A DNA stretch of 32,388 nt, from positions 1 through 32,388 of the forward strand of contig CAJTVN010000041.1 of assembly GCA_910579685.1 (NCBI GenBank), in the 5' to 3' direction. Every line of letters begins with the position of its first letter. The stretch's first letter is position 1. The notes beneath the pieces are model-generated. The model was not told the origin of the DNA. It saw nothing but the letters and a program-made list of their open reading frames with translations, and ran no database searches. Source of the DNA: an uncultured Lachnospiraceae bacterium (GTDB taxonomy: Bacteria; Bacillota; Clostridia; Lachnospirales; Lachnospiraceae). Shown one piece after another: positions 1 through 6,595 of the stretch. A program made the translations under genes and the position numbers.

Positions 1-319
1 AGCTGACGGGGCATCAAACTTGCAACGCAGCAGAGCGCAACATATCTTTGATATGTGGGGTATTGGCCCTTGCGGCAGTCGCCATACAATAGAAAGCAAG
101 CTTTCTATTGTCATGAATGTGCATACAAGCATGCCCGCTTGGCTCGTTGCACGCAAGCAATTTATGCAGTTTCATTTCATCAATCACTTCTCCAGACTGG
201 CGCTTATATTCGTCATAAATATATTAACATCAATGATTCCACTGACGTTCTCCTGGTGGAACGCTCCACCAGTATCCTTTAAGCTGGTAGTTTTAACCAG
301 AAGCGTTCCTCCGAATGAT
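1..319. other. Non-coding or decayed stretch at the window edge
   Basis: I find no gene I can support here. Open frames on the plus strand give unlikely protein, with runs of His, Trp and Cys and no ribosome binding site. On the minus strand a roughly 50-codon stretch reads as plausible but unrecognised protein, closed on both sides by stops and without a start signal, so it may be the tail of a decayed mobile-element gene. A 10-bp inverted repeat with a 4-base loop lies at 87-110. Confidence 0.4.
87..110. repeat. Inverted repeat, 10-bp arms, 4-base loop
   Basis: CAATAGAAAG, then four bases, then CTTTCTATTG form a perfect hairpin. There is no T-tract on either side, so it is not an obvious terminator. 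It lies in the decayed left edge and its role is unknown. Confidence 0.5.
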
Positions 320-861
320 TTACTTTTCTACAATCTGTGATAAAAAGTTTATCCAATATCTTTTTGTCATATGTTTCCTGCCATCATCGTCAATCGTTTC
401 AAGCGCGTTTTCCCAAATGCCGCCGTTCTTTTCTATCACCCTTGCCGAGGCAAAATTATCTTCATCGCAAGTGACCAATACCTTGTCAAAATGAAAATTT
501 TCTTTTGCATATTGCAGAGACAATGCCAGTAATTTTGTTCCATATCCCTTAATTTGCTAAATCTCACTTCATAACCTATATGCCAGTCAGACAGAAACAG
601 CCTGTCTGCTAAATAGTGTCTTATATCTGTACAGCCGATAAATTTGTTATCGGTTACCAACCATAACATAGAAGAAGGCACACGTTCCGGCGGTATATCT
701 ATACCGTTTCGGTATTTACAGGCAGTTTCAATTACCGTTTCGGGAGGACATAAGCATTCATCCATACCTGCTCTGAAATTGACATCTTCATTATATGCTT
801 CAATATAAGAATTCAGGTATTCTTCACAAGGCGTTATCAGTCTAAGATTTTCCGTTTTCAC
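320..861 (-). pseudogene. GNAT N-acetyltransferase, frameshifted
   Basis: Two overlapping reading frames together make one GNAT-family acetyltransferase (acetyl-CoA-dependent N-acylation, cytoplasmic). The first (from a GTG at 861) starts KTENLRLITP and carries the mid-domain strand WHIGYEVR. The second holds the continuation GYGTKLLALSLQYAKEN, the acetyl-CoA binding loop and following helix, and then ASARVIEKNGG, the usual GNAT C-terminal strand and helix. The frame changes at about 550-562, next to the AAATTAAGG run; one missing base explains it. Without that loop in frame the product cannot bind cofactor, so I call it a pseudogene. A sequencing error is the alternative. The AT-rich composition matches the neighbouring accessory genes. 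Confidence 0.75.
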
Positions 862-916
862 CTCCGGCCAATTTCAAGTGCTTACTGTATGGTGTCAAGA
901 AATCATCAATATATAA

Positions 917-1855
917 TCAGTCTTTTAACCACAATTCATATGCCTTTTCCCATGTATCTAACATAAAAGGCCGTCTTTTATCATCAATTTTATCGGCATA
1001 TTCCTCCGCAAATCTAAGGAAGTAAAACATATGCTCTCTGGCTGTTCTCAGCTCCTGAATAATGATTTTACTCCATACATTTGCTTTTACAAATTGGTCA
1101 CTTTTTACCAGAATATCTATATATTCCTCCATGTCAAAAGGAATACGCCTTTCTTCCGCAATGATATTTCCCGTGTCCGAAATATCAAGTATTGTATACG
1201 GAATACTGCCAATCACCCCATCCATCGGCAAACCGCAAGAACCTGGATTGATTAAAATGGTTTTCCCATCTGTCGATTGATAGCTCCACTGAATATGGGA
1301 ATGACCAAATATGTACACACCTTGATCCAGCTCTGAGAAAATCTGTTGAAATCTATCATTGTTATCAAAATAATTATGTATATCCGCCCGAAAAGAATCT
1401 GATGTGATATCTTTGTCCTTGTATCTTTTTGCAACTTGTCGTGTTGACCATTCTTTATGCTCACAATCCGCAATGAACTCCTCAGACGAATGTGCTATGT
1501 GTAGAGCAACATCATTGCACGTAAATTTGAGCATATTGGGCATCGACAGTATAAAATCGAGATTATCCGCACTAATAGCCCGATAGCCGTAATATGATAT
1601 TTGCATCTGCCCGTCAGTCCACGTTTTTTGATCTTTATCAACAAGATTTTCTAAATATTTTTCTTCGTTTCCCCGTATAATATGCTTTTTATCTAAACAG
1701 CGTATTCTTTGAATACATTCATTGGGATAAGGATTACTAAGACAATAATCGCCAGCAAAAATAAAGTTCTCTATATTATTATTATCTGCATCTTCCAGCA
1801 CCGCATTCAATGCCGGAAGATTTCCATGTATATCTGAAATAATTGCAAATCTCAT
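917..1855 (-). CDS. Calcineurin-like metallophosphoesterase
   Basis: Cytoplasmic phosphoesterase of the calcineurin-like superfamily, closest in pattern to YfcE-type enzymes with two bound metals. Residue 1 onward shows the motif series in order: SDIHGN near the N-terminus (metal ligands Asp and His), AGDYC, RGNEE in the place of the usual GNH(D/E), HIAHS, and FGHSH (second metal site). About 80 residues beyond the last motif are rich in charged and aromatic residues and are not part of the core fold. I chose the ATG at 1855, five bases behind AGGTGG, over the GTG codons three and two codons upstream that overlap this ribosome binding site. The substrate cannot be told. It stands alone between a broken acetyltransferase and a methyltransferase stub, in AT-rich DNA, so it may be horizontally acquired. 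Confidence 0.85.
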   Translation of the reverse strand: MRFAIISDIHGNLPALNAVLEDADNNNIENFIFAGDYCLSNPYPNECIQRIRCLDKKHIIRGNEEKYLENLVDKDQKTWTDGQMQISYYGYRAISADNLDFILSMPNMLKFTCNDVALHIAHSSEEFIADCEHKEWSTRQVAKRYKDKDITSDSFRADIHNYFDNNDRFQQIFSELDQGVYIFGHSHIQWSYQSTDGKTILINPGSCGLPMDGVIGSIPYTILDISDTGNIIAEERRIPFDMEEYIDILVKSDQFVKANVWSKIIIQELRTAREHMFYFLRFAEEYADKIDDKRRPFMLDTWEKAYELWLKD

Positions 1856-2056
1856 ATTCACCACCTGTTTAGAAAATTCCTATTTGTCAAATTGTCCAGC
1901 ATCATTACTTTATCACAAACGCACACACAATTCTACTAAAGAATTTCTGAAAATTTGTGCGCTCACATAAAATCTCCGCATCCAGACAATTAGAAAGGCA
2001 GCGTATCATACGGAAAATGAGCTCGTATTTTTTTATATAAATGTGTAAGGTATCAT

Positions 2057-2263
2057 ATGATAATAAAGTATGTTATTCTAAACCACGGAAATGGAAATAC
2101 AGCAAAAATATTTATGGAAAGATATCCTGACATGGAAGTAACTATTCCGCTGACCCTGGAGCATGAAAAAGAATTGCTGCAAAACGCAGGATTTTCGATT
2201 GAAAAAGTCTTTGACAATCCTGACGGTGCAACAATTATGGCAGCCGGAAAAGGAAGAACCTGA
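2057..2263 (+). pseudogene. C-terminal stub of a class I SAM methyltransferase
   Basis: The 68-residue frame has the pattern MEVTIPLTLEHEKELLQNAG followed by FSIEKVF and GATIMAAGK, typical for the last strands of class I S-adenosylmethionine methyltransferases. The SAM-binding Rossmann half is absent, and no upstream frame supplies it. An ATG with AAGG six bases before it could start translation, but the first 15 residues do not look like the family. I read it as the remnant of a larger gene cut by deletion. A small independent protein is less likely. It overlaps nothing and ends 25 bases before the next gene. Confidence 0.5.
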
Positions 2264-2288
2264 AATTCTATCAGGTGGAGGTTCTCTT

Positions 2289-2810
2289 ATGAAAATTGAA
2301 ACGCAGCGATTGCTGATTCGAGATGTGACAACAGAAGATCAAATACCATTTGTTAAAATGGCTGCAGACGGAAGCCTAAATGATTGCGGCTTTGACAGAG
2401 ACTGCGGTCATTGGATCGCAAAATGGACAGACGAGGCAAGAAGCTTGGCCCTTAGGGATAATCCCCATACGGATTATCTGGCTTATACGATAATCTTAAA
2501 GTCTGAAGACGCAGTAATCGGCTCTGTTGGATGCTCCTATTATGAAGACCTTCAAAAAACAGGTATTACATATTTTATCGGGGCACAATATAGAGAAAAC
2601 GGATACGCAGTTGAAGCAGTTAAAGCATATACCGACTATTTTCTCAATCATTATAGTACAAAAAGAATGATTGCGACAGTGAGGGACGAAAACACACCGT
2701 CTTGGAAAGTGATTGAAAAAGCAGGATTTATTTTGAGCGAAAAGAGAATGTACAAAGATCTAAACGATTCCGAAGAAACGTTATATCGCTTCTACGAAAT
2801 CGTCAGATAA
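2289..2810 (+). CDS. GNAT N-acetyltransferase (RimJ/RimL-like)
   Basis: A 173-residue GNAT acetyltransferase starting KIETQRLLIRDVTTED, the standard opening strand of the RimJ/RimL-like subgroup. The acetyl-CoA loop is ITYFIGAQYRENGYAVEAV (Q/RxxGxA-type, here RENGYA) at about residues 96-114. NTPSWKVIEKAGF near residue 140 is the conserved C-terminal element. The start is the ATG at 2289 with GGAGG seven bases upstream; an earlier in-frame ATG at 2163 would overlap the methyltransferase stub and has no such signal. The acceptor is unknown (protein N-termini or small amines are usual in this subgroup). It looks complete, unlike the broken GNAT gene at 320-861. Confidence 0.88.
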   Translation: MKIETQRLLIRDVTTEDQIPFVKMAADGSLNDCGFDRDCGHWIAKWTDEARSLALRDNPHTDYLAYTIILKSEDAVIGSVGCSYYEDLQKTGITYFIGAQYRENGYAVEAVKAYTDYFLNHYSTKRMIATVRDENTPSWKVIEKAGFILSEKRMYKDLNDSEETLYRFYEIVR

Positions 2811-2846
2811 AAACCGGACAGAATTTTCCACTCTGCCTTTAAAGGT

Positions 2847-3326
2847 TCACTGTTCCAGCTTTTCCCCGATCCTGTTCTTCTGATCCTCAATCTCGTTCAG
2901 TGTCCTGGAGCTCTGGGCGTCCTGAGCGATGGCACGCAGGATCAGATTCACATCCTCCGGGGAAAACATTCCGATGGCCTTTGCCAGATCATCGATATTA
3001 TCCCGGTTCACCCGAAGACTTCCGCCCCCGGAAAGAGGGATATTCAGCACGTCCTTTGGATTGCTCATGTCTCCGAGACAGATGGAATTCGTCTCATGGT
3101 CGCACACAAATACCACTCCGTTGTACTCAATAATTCCGTTCCTCTCAAGGGCTTCATAGGGAACCTTCCTCCCACCTGTCTGAACTTCCCGTGATCTCTC
3201 CCCCGTGTGCGTCCCAAGAGATTCCCTGAGAGCCCCGTCAAAGGAAAGTCCGCCTTTTTCTAACTGCGGTCTTTTTACCGCCCATCCGGCCATATACTCC
3301 TGTCCCGTTCCTATTACTGAAATCAT
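2847..3326 (-). CDS. Hypothetical protein, second of a co-oriented pair
   Basis: A 159-residue soluble protein I cannot assign. It has no signal peptide or membrane segment. It shows a Gly/Arg-rich first third, a compact middle (NGVVFVCDHETNSICLGDMS, then a GGGSLRVNRDN turn), and a helical, acidic C-terminus. The ATG at 3326 is preferred: an AGG lies eight bases before it, and a GAGAGG slightly further back. A TTG 14 codons upstream is possible but has no clear ribosome binding site. It follows the 3390-4100 gene by 63 bases on the same strand, so the two are probably co-transcribed. Base composition is core-like (GC-richer than the accessory left end). Function unknown. Confidence 0.7.
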   Translation of the reverse strand: MISVIGTGQEYMAGWAVKRPQLEKGGLSFDGALRESLGTHTGERSREVQTGGRKVPYEALERNGIIEYNGVVFVCDHETNSICLGDMSNPKDVLNIPLSGGGSLRVNRDNIDDLAKAIGMFSPEDVNLILRAIAQDAQSSRTLNEIEDQKNRIGEKLEQ

Positions 3327-3389
3327 CTTATCCTGCCTCTCCTTCTTAACATCAAATTCCCGCCGCAAGCTTCCCGCATTCCGAAAGGA

Positions 3390-4100
3390 TCACTCCGCCT
3401 CCTCCCCGGACGCAAACAAAAGATTCCCAAGATTCAGGGTCTGCACCAGTCCCTCCGCAAAAACCGCCTCGTCGAAGTCTCCCCGTCTTATGGCCGCCTC
3501 CTGAATCACCCGCTTCTGGATTTGCTTCTCCTTGGCGGCTTCCTGACACTGCTTCATATATTTCTTAAAACGCTTGCATCTCTTCTCCCAGAAGCTCTCC
3601 TCAGCCTCCTCGTCATAGAGAATGCCTCCCCTTCCGCCCCGAAAGCCCAGATACCAGCTGTCTCCCCGGTACTCCTGCCTGGTGGCTCCGAAGCGGTGGA
3701 CCGCAAAGCTCTCACCGGCCACATCCGCCCAGGGATCCTGATAGGAAAAATCCTTCCTAAGGACGTCAAGCACCCACCTTTCATACTCCGGATCCTTTTT
3801 CATGGCCTCAAAGCCGGCGTCCGATATATGGACGCAGACCGAGCGCATCATCTGGGAGGGATGCATGGGAATCCTGGATATCTTTTCATAGATATACTGT
3901 TTGTATTCGTCCAGGGACATGTTGTCCCGAAACGCGGCCTCCACTTTTTCCGCAGCCTCGGCCCTTTCGCTTGACTCCTTCTCCGCCACCAGACTGCCAA
4001 AGTCTTTCCTTTCCCCGATGCCGGAACCGGAAGCCAGGCTGTTTAAAACCCCCGCATAAGTCCTGCTCATATAATTGATATACAGATCATTGTTCGCCAT
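3390..4100 (-). CDS. Hypothetical protein, first of a co-oriented pair
   Basis: A 236-residue soluble protein without signal peptide or membrane segment. The N-terminal third is predicted helical and charged. The middle has the distinctive stretch PMHPSQMMRSVCVHISDAGF followed by EAMKKDPEYERWVLD. Then come an aromatic, Gly-rich part (WYLGFRGGRGGILY) and a long Lys/Glu-rich helix near 180-215, probably a coiled coil. From memory similar tandem hypothetical genes occur in Lachnospiraceae, but I cannot name a domain. The start ATG has GGGGGAG seven bases upstream. The 3326-2847 gene follows. Together they may form a two-gene unit of unknown role. Confidence 0.75.
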   Translation of the reverse strand: MANNDLYINYMSRTYAGVLNSLASGSGIGERKDFGSLVAEKESSERAEAAEKVEAAFRDNMSLDEYKQYIYEKISRIPMHPSQMMRSVCVHISDAGFEAMKKDPEYERWVLDVLRKDFSYQDPWADVAGESFAVHRFGATRQEYRGDSWYLGFRGGRGGILYDEEAEESFWEKRCKRFKKYMKQCQEAAKEKQIQKRVIQEAAIRRGDFDEAVFAEGLVQTLNLGNLLFASGEEAE

Positions 4101-4307
4101 AAGCTCTCCCCCTCAAAAACGGCTGCCCGCCTAACTGCGGATGAACGCAAAAAGAGCCCATTTTCCTCCGGCTCTCAATCCTTTGAAAACGCGCTCTCCA
4201 TAGCTTTGCCTATACTACCCTTTATATCGAACCAAACAGAGAACTTCTTTAGACAAATGAAACCAATTACAGCAAAGCTGTAATCAAATTTTCTCCTGAA
4301 AAGCCTG
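4101..4307. other. Intergenic region with a short hairpin
   Basis: No gene found. ATTACAGC, three bases, GCTGTAAT (4266-4284) is a perfect 8-bp hairpin just past the end of the membrane-protein gene on the minus strand. The bases after it on that strand (TGGTTTCATTT) are only weakly U-rich, so terminator function is doubtful. A weaker pair AGAGCC/GGCTCT lies near 4153-4176. Confidence 0.45.
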
Positions 4308-4619
4308 TCACAGCTTTTTCACCACCTGATTGTATCTGGCAACAAAAAAGAATTTGGCAAAGGTGGACAAAAGCATCAGCAGCACGTCCCAGAGCAGGAA
4401 ATTGTAGATGCCCTGCACGGAATTGTCATACCACTTTTGGCCGGTCCATATTTTACCTCCAAAATAGACAAACAGGAGAAACAAAACCGCAATCAGCAAA
4501 AAGAAAAGCCGGAAGCTGTTAGCTATCTCCATCGGCTTTCTAGCCCTCGCCAGCTTTTCCCTCTGCTCCTTGGTCAAAGCCCCTTCGGCCCCCTTTTTCT
4601 CCGCATCCTTCGTTCCCAT
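4308..4619 (-). CDS. Small two-helix membrane protein
   Basis: About 103 residues. A charged cytoplasmic N-terminus (KDAEKKGAEG, then KEQREKLARARKP) is followed by two hydrophobic segments at about residues 35-53 (FFLLIAVLFLLFVYFGG) and 72-90 (FLLWDVLLMLLSTFAKFFF), ending in a basic tail. I see no enzymatic motif. The start is uncertain: the ATG at 4619 has a poor ribosome binding site, while GTG at 4637 lies nine bases from AAGGAG. It follows nrdR closely on the same strand, so it is probably read from the same transcript, without a known link to nucleotide reduction. Confidence 0.6.
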   Translation of the reverse strand: MGTKDAEKKGAEGALTKEQREKLARARKPMEIANSFRLFFLLIAVLFLLFVYFGGKIWTGQKWYDNSVQGIYNFLLWDVLLMLLSTFAKFFFVARYNQVVKKL

Positions 4620-4692
4620 TCCCGTACCGACTGCCACGACCACACACTCCTTTCCAGCGGGAAGCGCACAGGCACGCACCGCCTTTCGCCGT

Positions 4693-5142
4693 CTACTCCA
4701 ATACCTTTTTCAGTTCATCCATAAACGTGTTGATATCCTTAAACTCACGGTAGACGGAAGCAAACCTCACATATGCCACCGCTTCCAGATTCTTCAGCTT
4801 GTCCATGACAAGCTCGCCGATCACCCGGCTTGAAATCTCCCGCTCTTCCCGGTTAAAGATCTCTGTCTCCACCTCGTCCACCAGCTGATTGATCTGATTA
4901 ATGCTGACCGGTCTTTTGTGGCAGGCCCTGAGCACTCCCGCCTCGATTTTGGAGCGGTCATAGGTCTCCCGGTTATCGTCTTTTTTGATGATGATAAGAG
5001 GAATCGTCTCCACCTTTTCATAAGTGGTAAAGCGTTTATCGCATTCGTCACAGGCCCTTCTGCGCCGGATGGAGCTGTTGTCATCAGCCGGTCTTGAATC
5101 GATCACTCTTGTATTCTCATGGCCGCAAAACGGACATTTCAT
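4693..5142 (-). CDS. nrdR: Transcriptional repressor NrdR
   Basis: NrdR binds ATP/dATP and represses ribonucleotide reductase genes by binding NrdR boxes. The 149-residue length is normal. Zinc ligands are Cys3, Cys6, Cys31 and Cys34 (CPFC and CDEC), with the basic RRRRACDEC turn between. The ATP-cone follows from about residue 46, opening PLIIIKKDD and holding the usual KRPVS and YVRFASVYREF elements. The start ATG has a GGGGGAGG-like signal about ten bases upstream. A hairpin lies just before it (5171-5194). No ribonucleotide reductase gene or recognisable NrdR box is present in this window, so its targets lie elsewhere. Confidence 0.96.
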   Translation of the reverse strand: MKCPFCGHENTRVIDSRPADDNSSIRRRRACDECDKRFTTYEKVETIPLIIIKKDDNRETYDRSKIEAGVLRACHKRPVSINQINQLVDEVETEIFNREEREISSRVIGELVMDKLKNLEAVAYVRFASVYREFKDINTFMDELKKVLE

Positions 5143-5170
5143 AATCTGCCTCCCCCTTAATTATGCCGTT

Positions 5171-5194
5171 GGGATCAAAAGGTATTTTGACCCC
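5171..5194 (-). promoter_or_regulatory. Hairpin in the nrdR leader
   Basis: On the minus strand GGGGTCAAAA, four bases, TTTTGATCCC pair over 10 bp, with the single non-Watson-Crick position being a G-U wobble in the minus transcript (it would be an A-C mismatch on the plus side). It ends 28 bases before the nrdR start. No U-tract follows, so it is not a plain terminator. It may be an mRNA structure or the end of a short repeated element. Confidence 0.4.
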
Positions 5195-5311
5195 TGATGC
5201 CTGCAGATTGTTTCGCACTCCGTGCTTTTACAATATGAAGATAGCATCATTATATTCTGCCTTACAGATTATGTCAACCGTTTTCCGTACAACCGCCCCC
5301 GCCTTACAGTT

Positions 5312-5347
5312 ATGGTTCGCCCGCAGGGAAAACTGCGGGCGAACCAT
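5312..5347 (-). terminator. Strong 15-bp hairpin after the ylmC-like gene
   Basis: ATGGTTCGCCCGCAG and its exact complement are separated by six bases (5327-5332). The stem is 15 bp, perfect and GC-rich, and begins six bases past the end of the ylmC-like gene. There is no U-tract, so it may act as an mRNA 3'-end stabiliser or a non-canonical terminator. Confidence 0.5.
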
Positions 5348-5353
5348 GACCTC

Positions 5354-5590
5354 TCAGTAACAGATATCCACGATAATAATGTCTGGCCCGATCTGCTTGA
5401 TATCCCTGTAGGGAATGCAGTAATCCGGCTCGGTGTTAAAAAAATTGCAGAACTTGTTTCCGCCCGGTACAATCACCTTGCAGATCTGGCCGCAGCACTC
5501 GTCAAACTCCAGATCGTTAATTCTTCCAAGCTTTTTGCAGTCCCGCAGGTTTATGACATCCTTGGCCTTCAAGTCAGAAAAACGCATCAT
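5354..5590 (-). CDS. YlmC/YmxH-family PRC-barrel sporulation protein
   Basis: A 78-residue single-domain PRC-barrel protein of the YlmC/YmxH family, small proteins that often lie beside sigG or sigE in endospore formers. The pattern MRFSDLKAKDVINLRDCKKL then GRINDLEFDE is the typical opening, and YRDIKQIGPDIIIVD the typical end. Five cysteines are clustered in the middle and C-terminal part. The start ATG at 5590 has AAGGAG eight bases upstream; a second ATG follows directly. It is transcribed divergently from sigG, with about 150 bases between the starts. A role in sporulation is inferred from family and place; the molecular role is not known. Confidence 0.88.
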   Translation of the reverse strand: MMRFSDLKAKDVINLRDCKKLGRINDLEFDECCGQICKVIVPGGNKFCNFFNTEPDYCIPYRDIKQIGPDIIIVDICY

Positions 5591-5740
5591 ATTTTTGTCT
5601 CCTTTTCCTCTATAGATTATTATATGCCGGAAGGTTTTGGCACTGTCATTTCCTTTTTGCAAATCGCACGGCTCATGAATATTTTTCGTCTGTTTTGAGA
5701 ATGATTTTATTATCAGTCAGACCAAGGAGGCGAAAGAAAC

Positions 5741-6520
5741 ATGGCACAGGGAAAAGTTGAGATCTGCGGCGTCAATACGTCAAAGCTTCCGCTCTTGAAA
5801 GCTGCGGAAAAGGAAGAACTGTTTTCTCGAATTGAGGAGGGCGACAGACAGGCCCGGGAACAATATATTGAAGGCAATCTGAGGCTGGTACTGAGTGTGA
5901 TCAAGCGCTTTTCTTCCAGCAACGAAAACGTGGACGATCTGTTTCAGATCGGCTGCATCGGCCTGATCAAGGCAATCGACAATTTTGATTCCTCTCTGAA
6001 CGTAAAGTTCAGCACCTACGCTGTTCCGATGATCATCGGAGAGATCCGGCGTTTCCTTAGGGACAACAACTCCATACGGGTCAGCCGTTCCCTGAAGGAT
6101 ACCGCCTACAAAGCGATCTACGCAAAGGAAAACCTGATCAAAAAAAATATGAAGGAACCCACCATCAACGAGATCGCACAGGAGATCGGGATTTCCAAGG
6201 AGGATATCGTCTACGCCCTTGACGCAATCCAGAATCCCATGAGCCTGTACGAGCCCGTCTTCACCGATGGCGGCGACACCCTCTATGTCATGGACCAGAT
6301 CAGCGACAAGAAAAACAAAGAGGAGAACTGGGTGGAACATCTCTCCCTGAGCGAGGCCATGAAGCGGCTGAACGAGCGGGAGCACGAGATCATCAGTCTC
6401 CGTTTCTTTGAGGGCAAGACCCAGATGGAGGTTGCGGACCTGATCGGCATCTCCCAGGCCCAGGTCAGCAGGCTGGAAAAAAACGCCCTGAAAACCATGA
6501 AAAATTACCTCACGGCGTAA
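5741..6520 (+). CDS. sigG: Sporulation sigma factor sigma-G
   Basis: RNA polymerase sigma factor for late forespore genes. The 259-residue length and the opening KVEICGVNTSKLPLL are characteristic of sigma-G. Region 2 follows (NLRLVLSVIKRF, then DDLFQIGCIGLIKAIDNFD and KFSTYAVPMIIGEIRRFLRD), then region 3 (EPTINEIAQEIG) and region 4 with the helix-turn-helix (KTQMEVADLIGISQAQVSRLE). No pro-sequence is present, as expected. AAGGAGG lies nine bases before the ATG. It is the only gene of this block on the plus strand, convergent with the ABC-class ATPase. In Bacillus and many clostridia sigG lies right behind sigE in the same direction. A weak match to a forespore-type promoter (GAATA at 5677) exists but I do not rely on it. 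Confidence 0.96.
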   Translation: MAQGKVEICGVNTSKLPLLKAAEKEELFSRIEEGDRQAREQYIEGNLRLVLSVIKRFSSSNENVDDLFQIGCIGLIKAIDNFDSSLNVKFSTYAVPMIIGEIRRFLRDNNSIRVSRSLKDTAYKAIYAKENLIKKNMKEPTINEIAQEIGISKEDIVYALDAIQNPMSLYEPVFTDGGDTLYVMDQISDKKNKEENWVEHLSLSEAMKRLNEREHEIISLRFFEGKTQMEVADLIGISQAQVSRLEKNALKTMKNYLTA

Positions 6521-6568
6521 ATTCCCCGCCCGGATATTTCCACAAACTTCTCGAGTTTCTCCAGCAGC

Positions 6569-6592
6569 CTGCCCTTCCCGGGCCGCAGGCAA
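6569..6592. repeat. Hairpin in the convergent gap
   Basis: GCCTGCCC and GGGCCGCAGGC pair around a short loop in the 75-base gap between the convergent sigG and ATPase genes. It has no proper U-tract on either strand, so a bidirectional terminator is possible but unproved. Confidence 0.35.
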
Positions 6593-6595
6593 AAA

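Noticed and set aside
20..340. Plus-strand open frames at the left edge
   Set aside because: No ribosome binding site, implausible composition, and no neighbour support.
5677..5709. Forespore-type promoter before sigG (GAATA and a GAATGATTTTA-like -10)
   Set aside because: The -35 fits but the -10 match is loose in a very AT-rich stretch; not reliable without mapping.
5780..6592. Open frame antisense to sigG
   Set aside because: Sigma-G motifs on the plus strand are complete; the antisense product is unlike any family.
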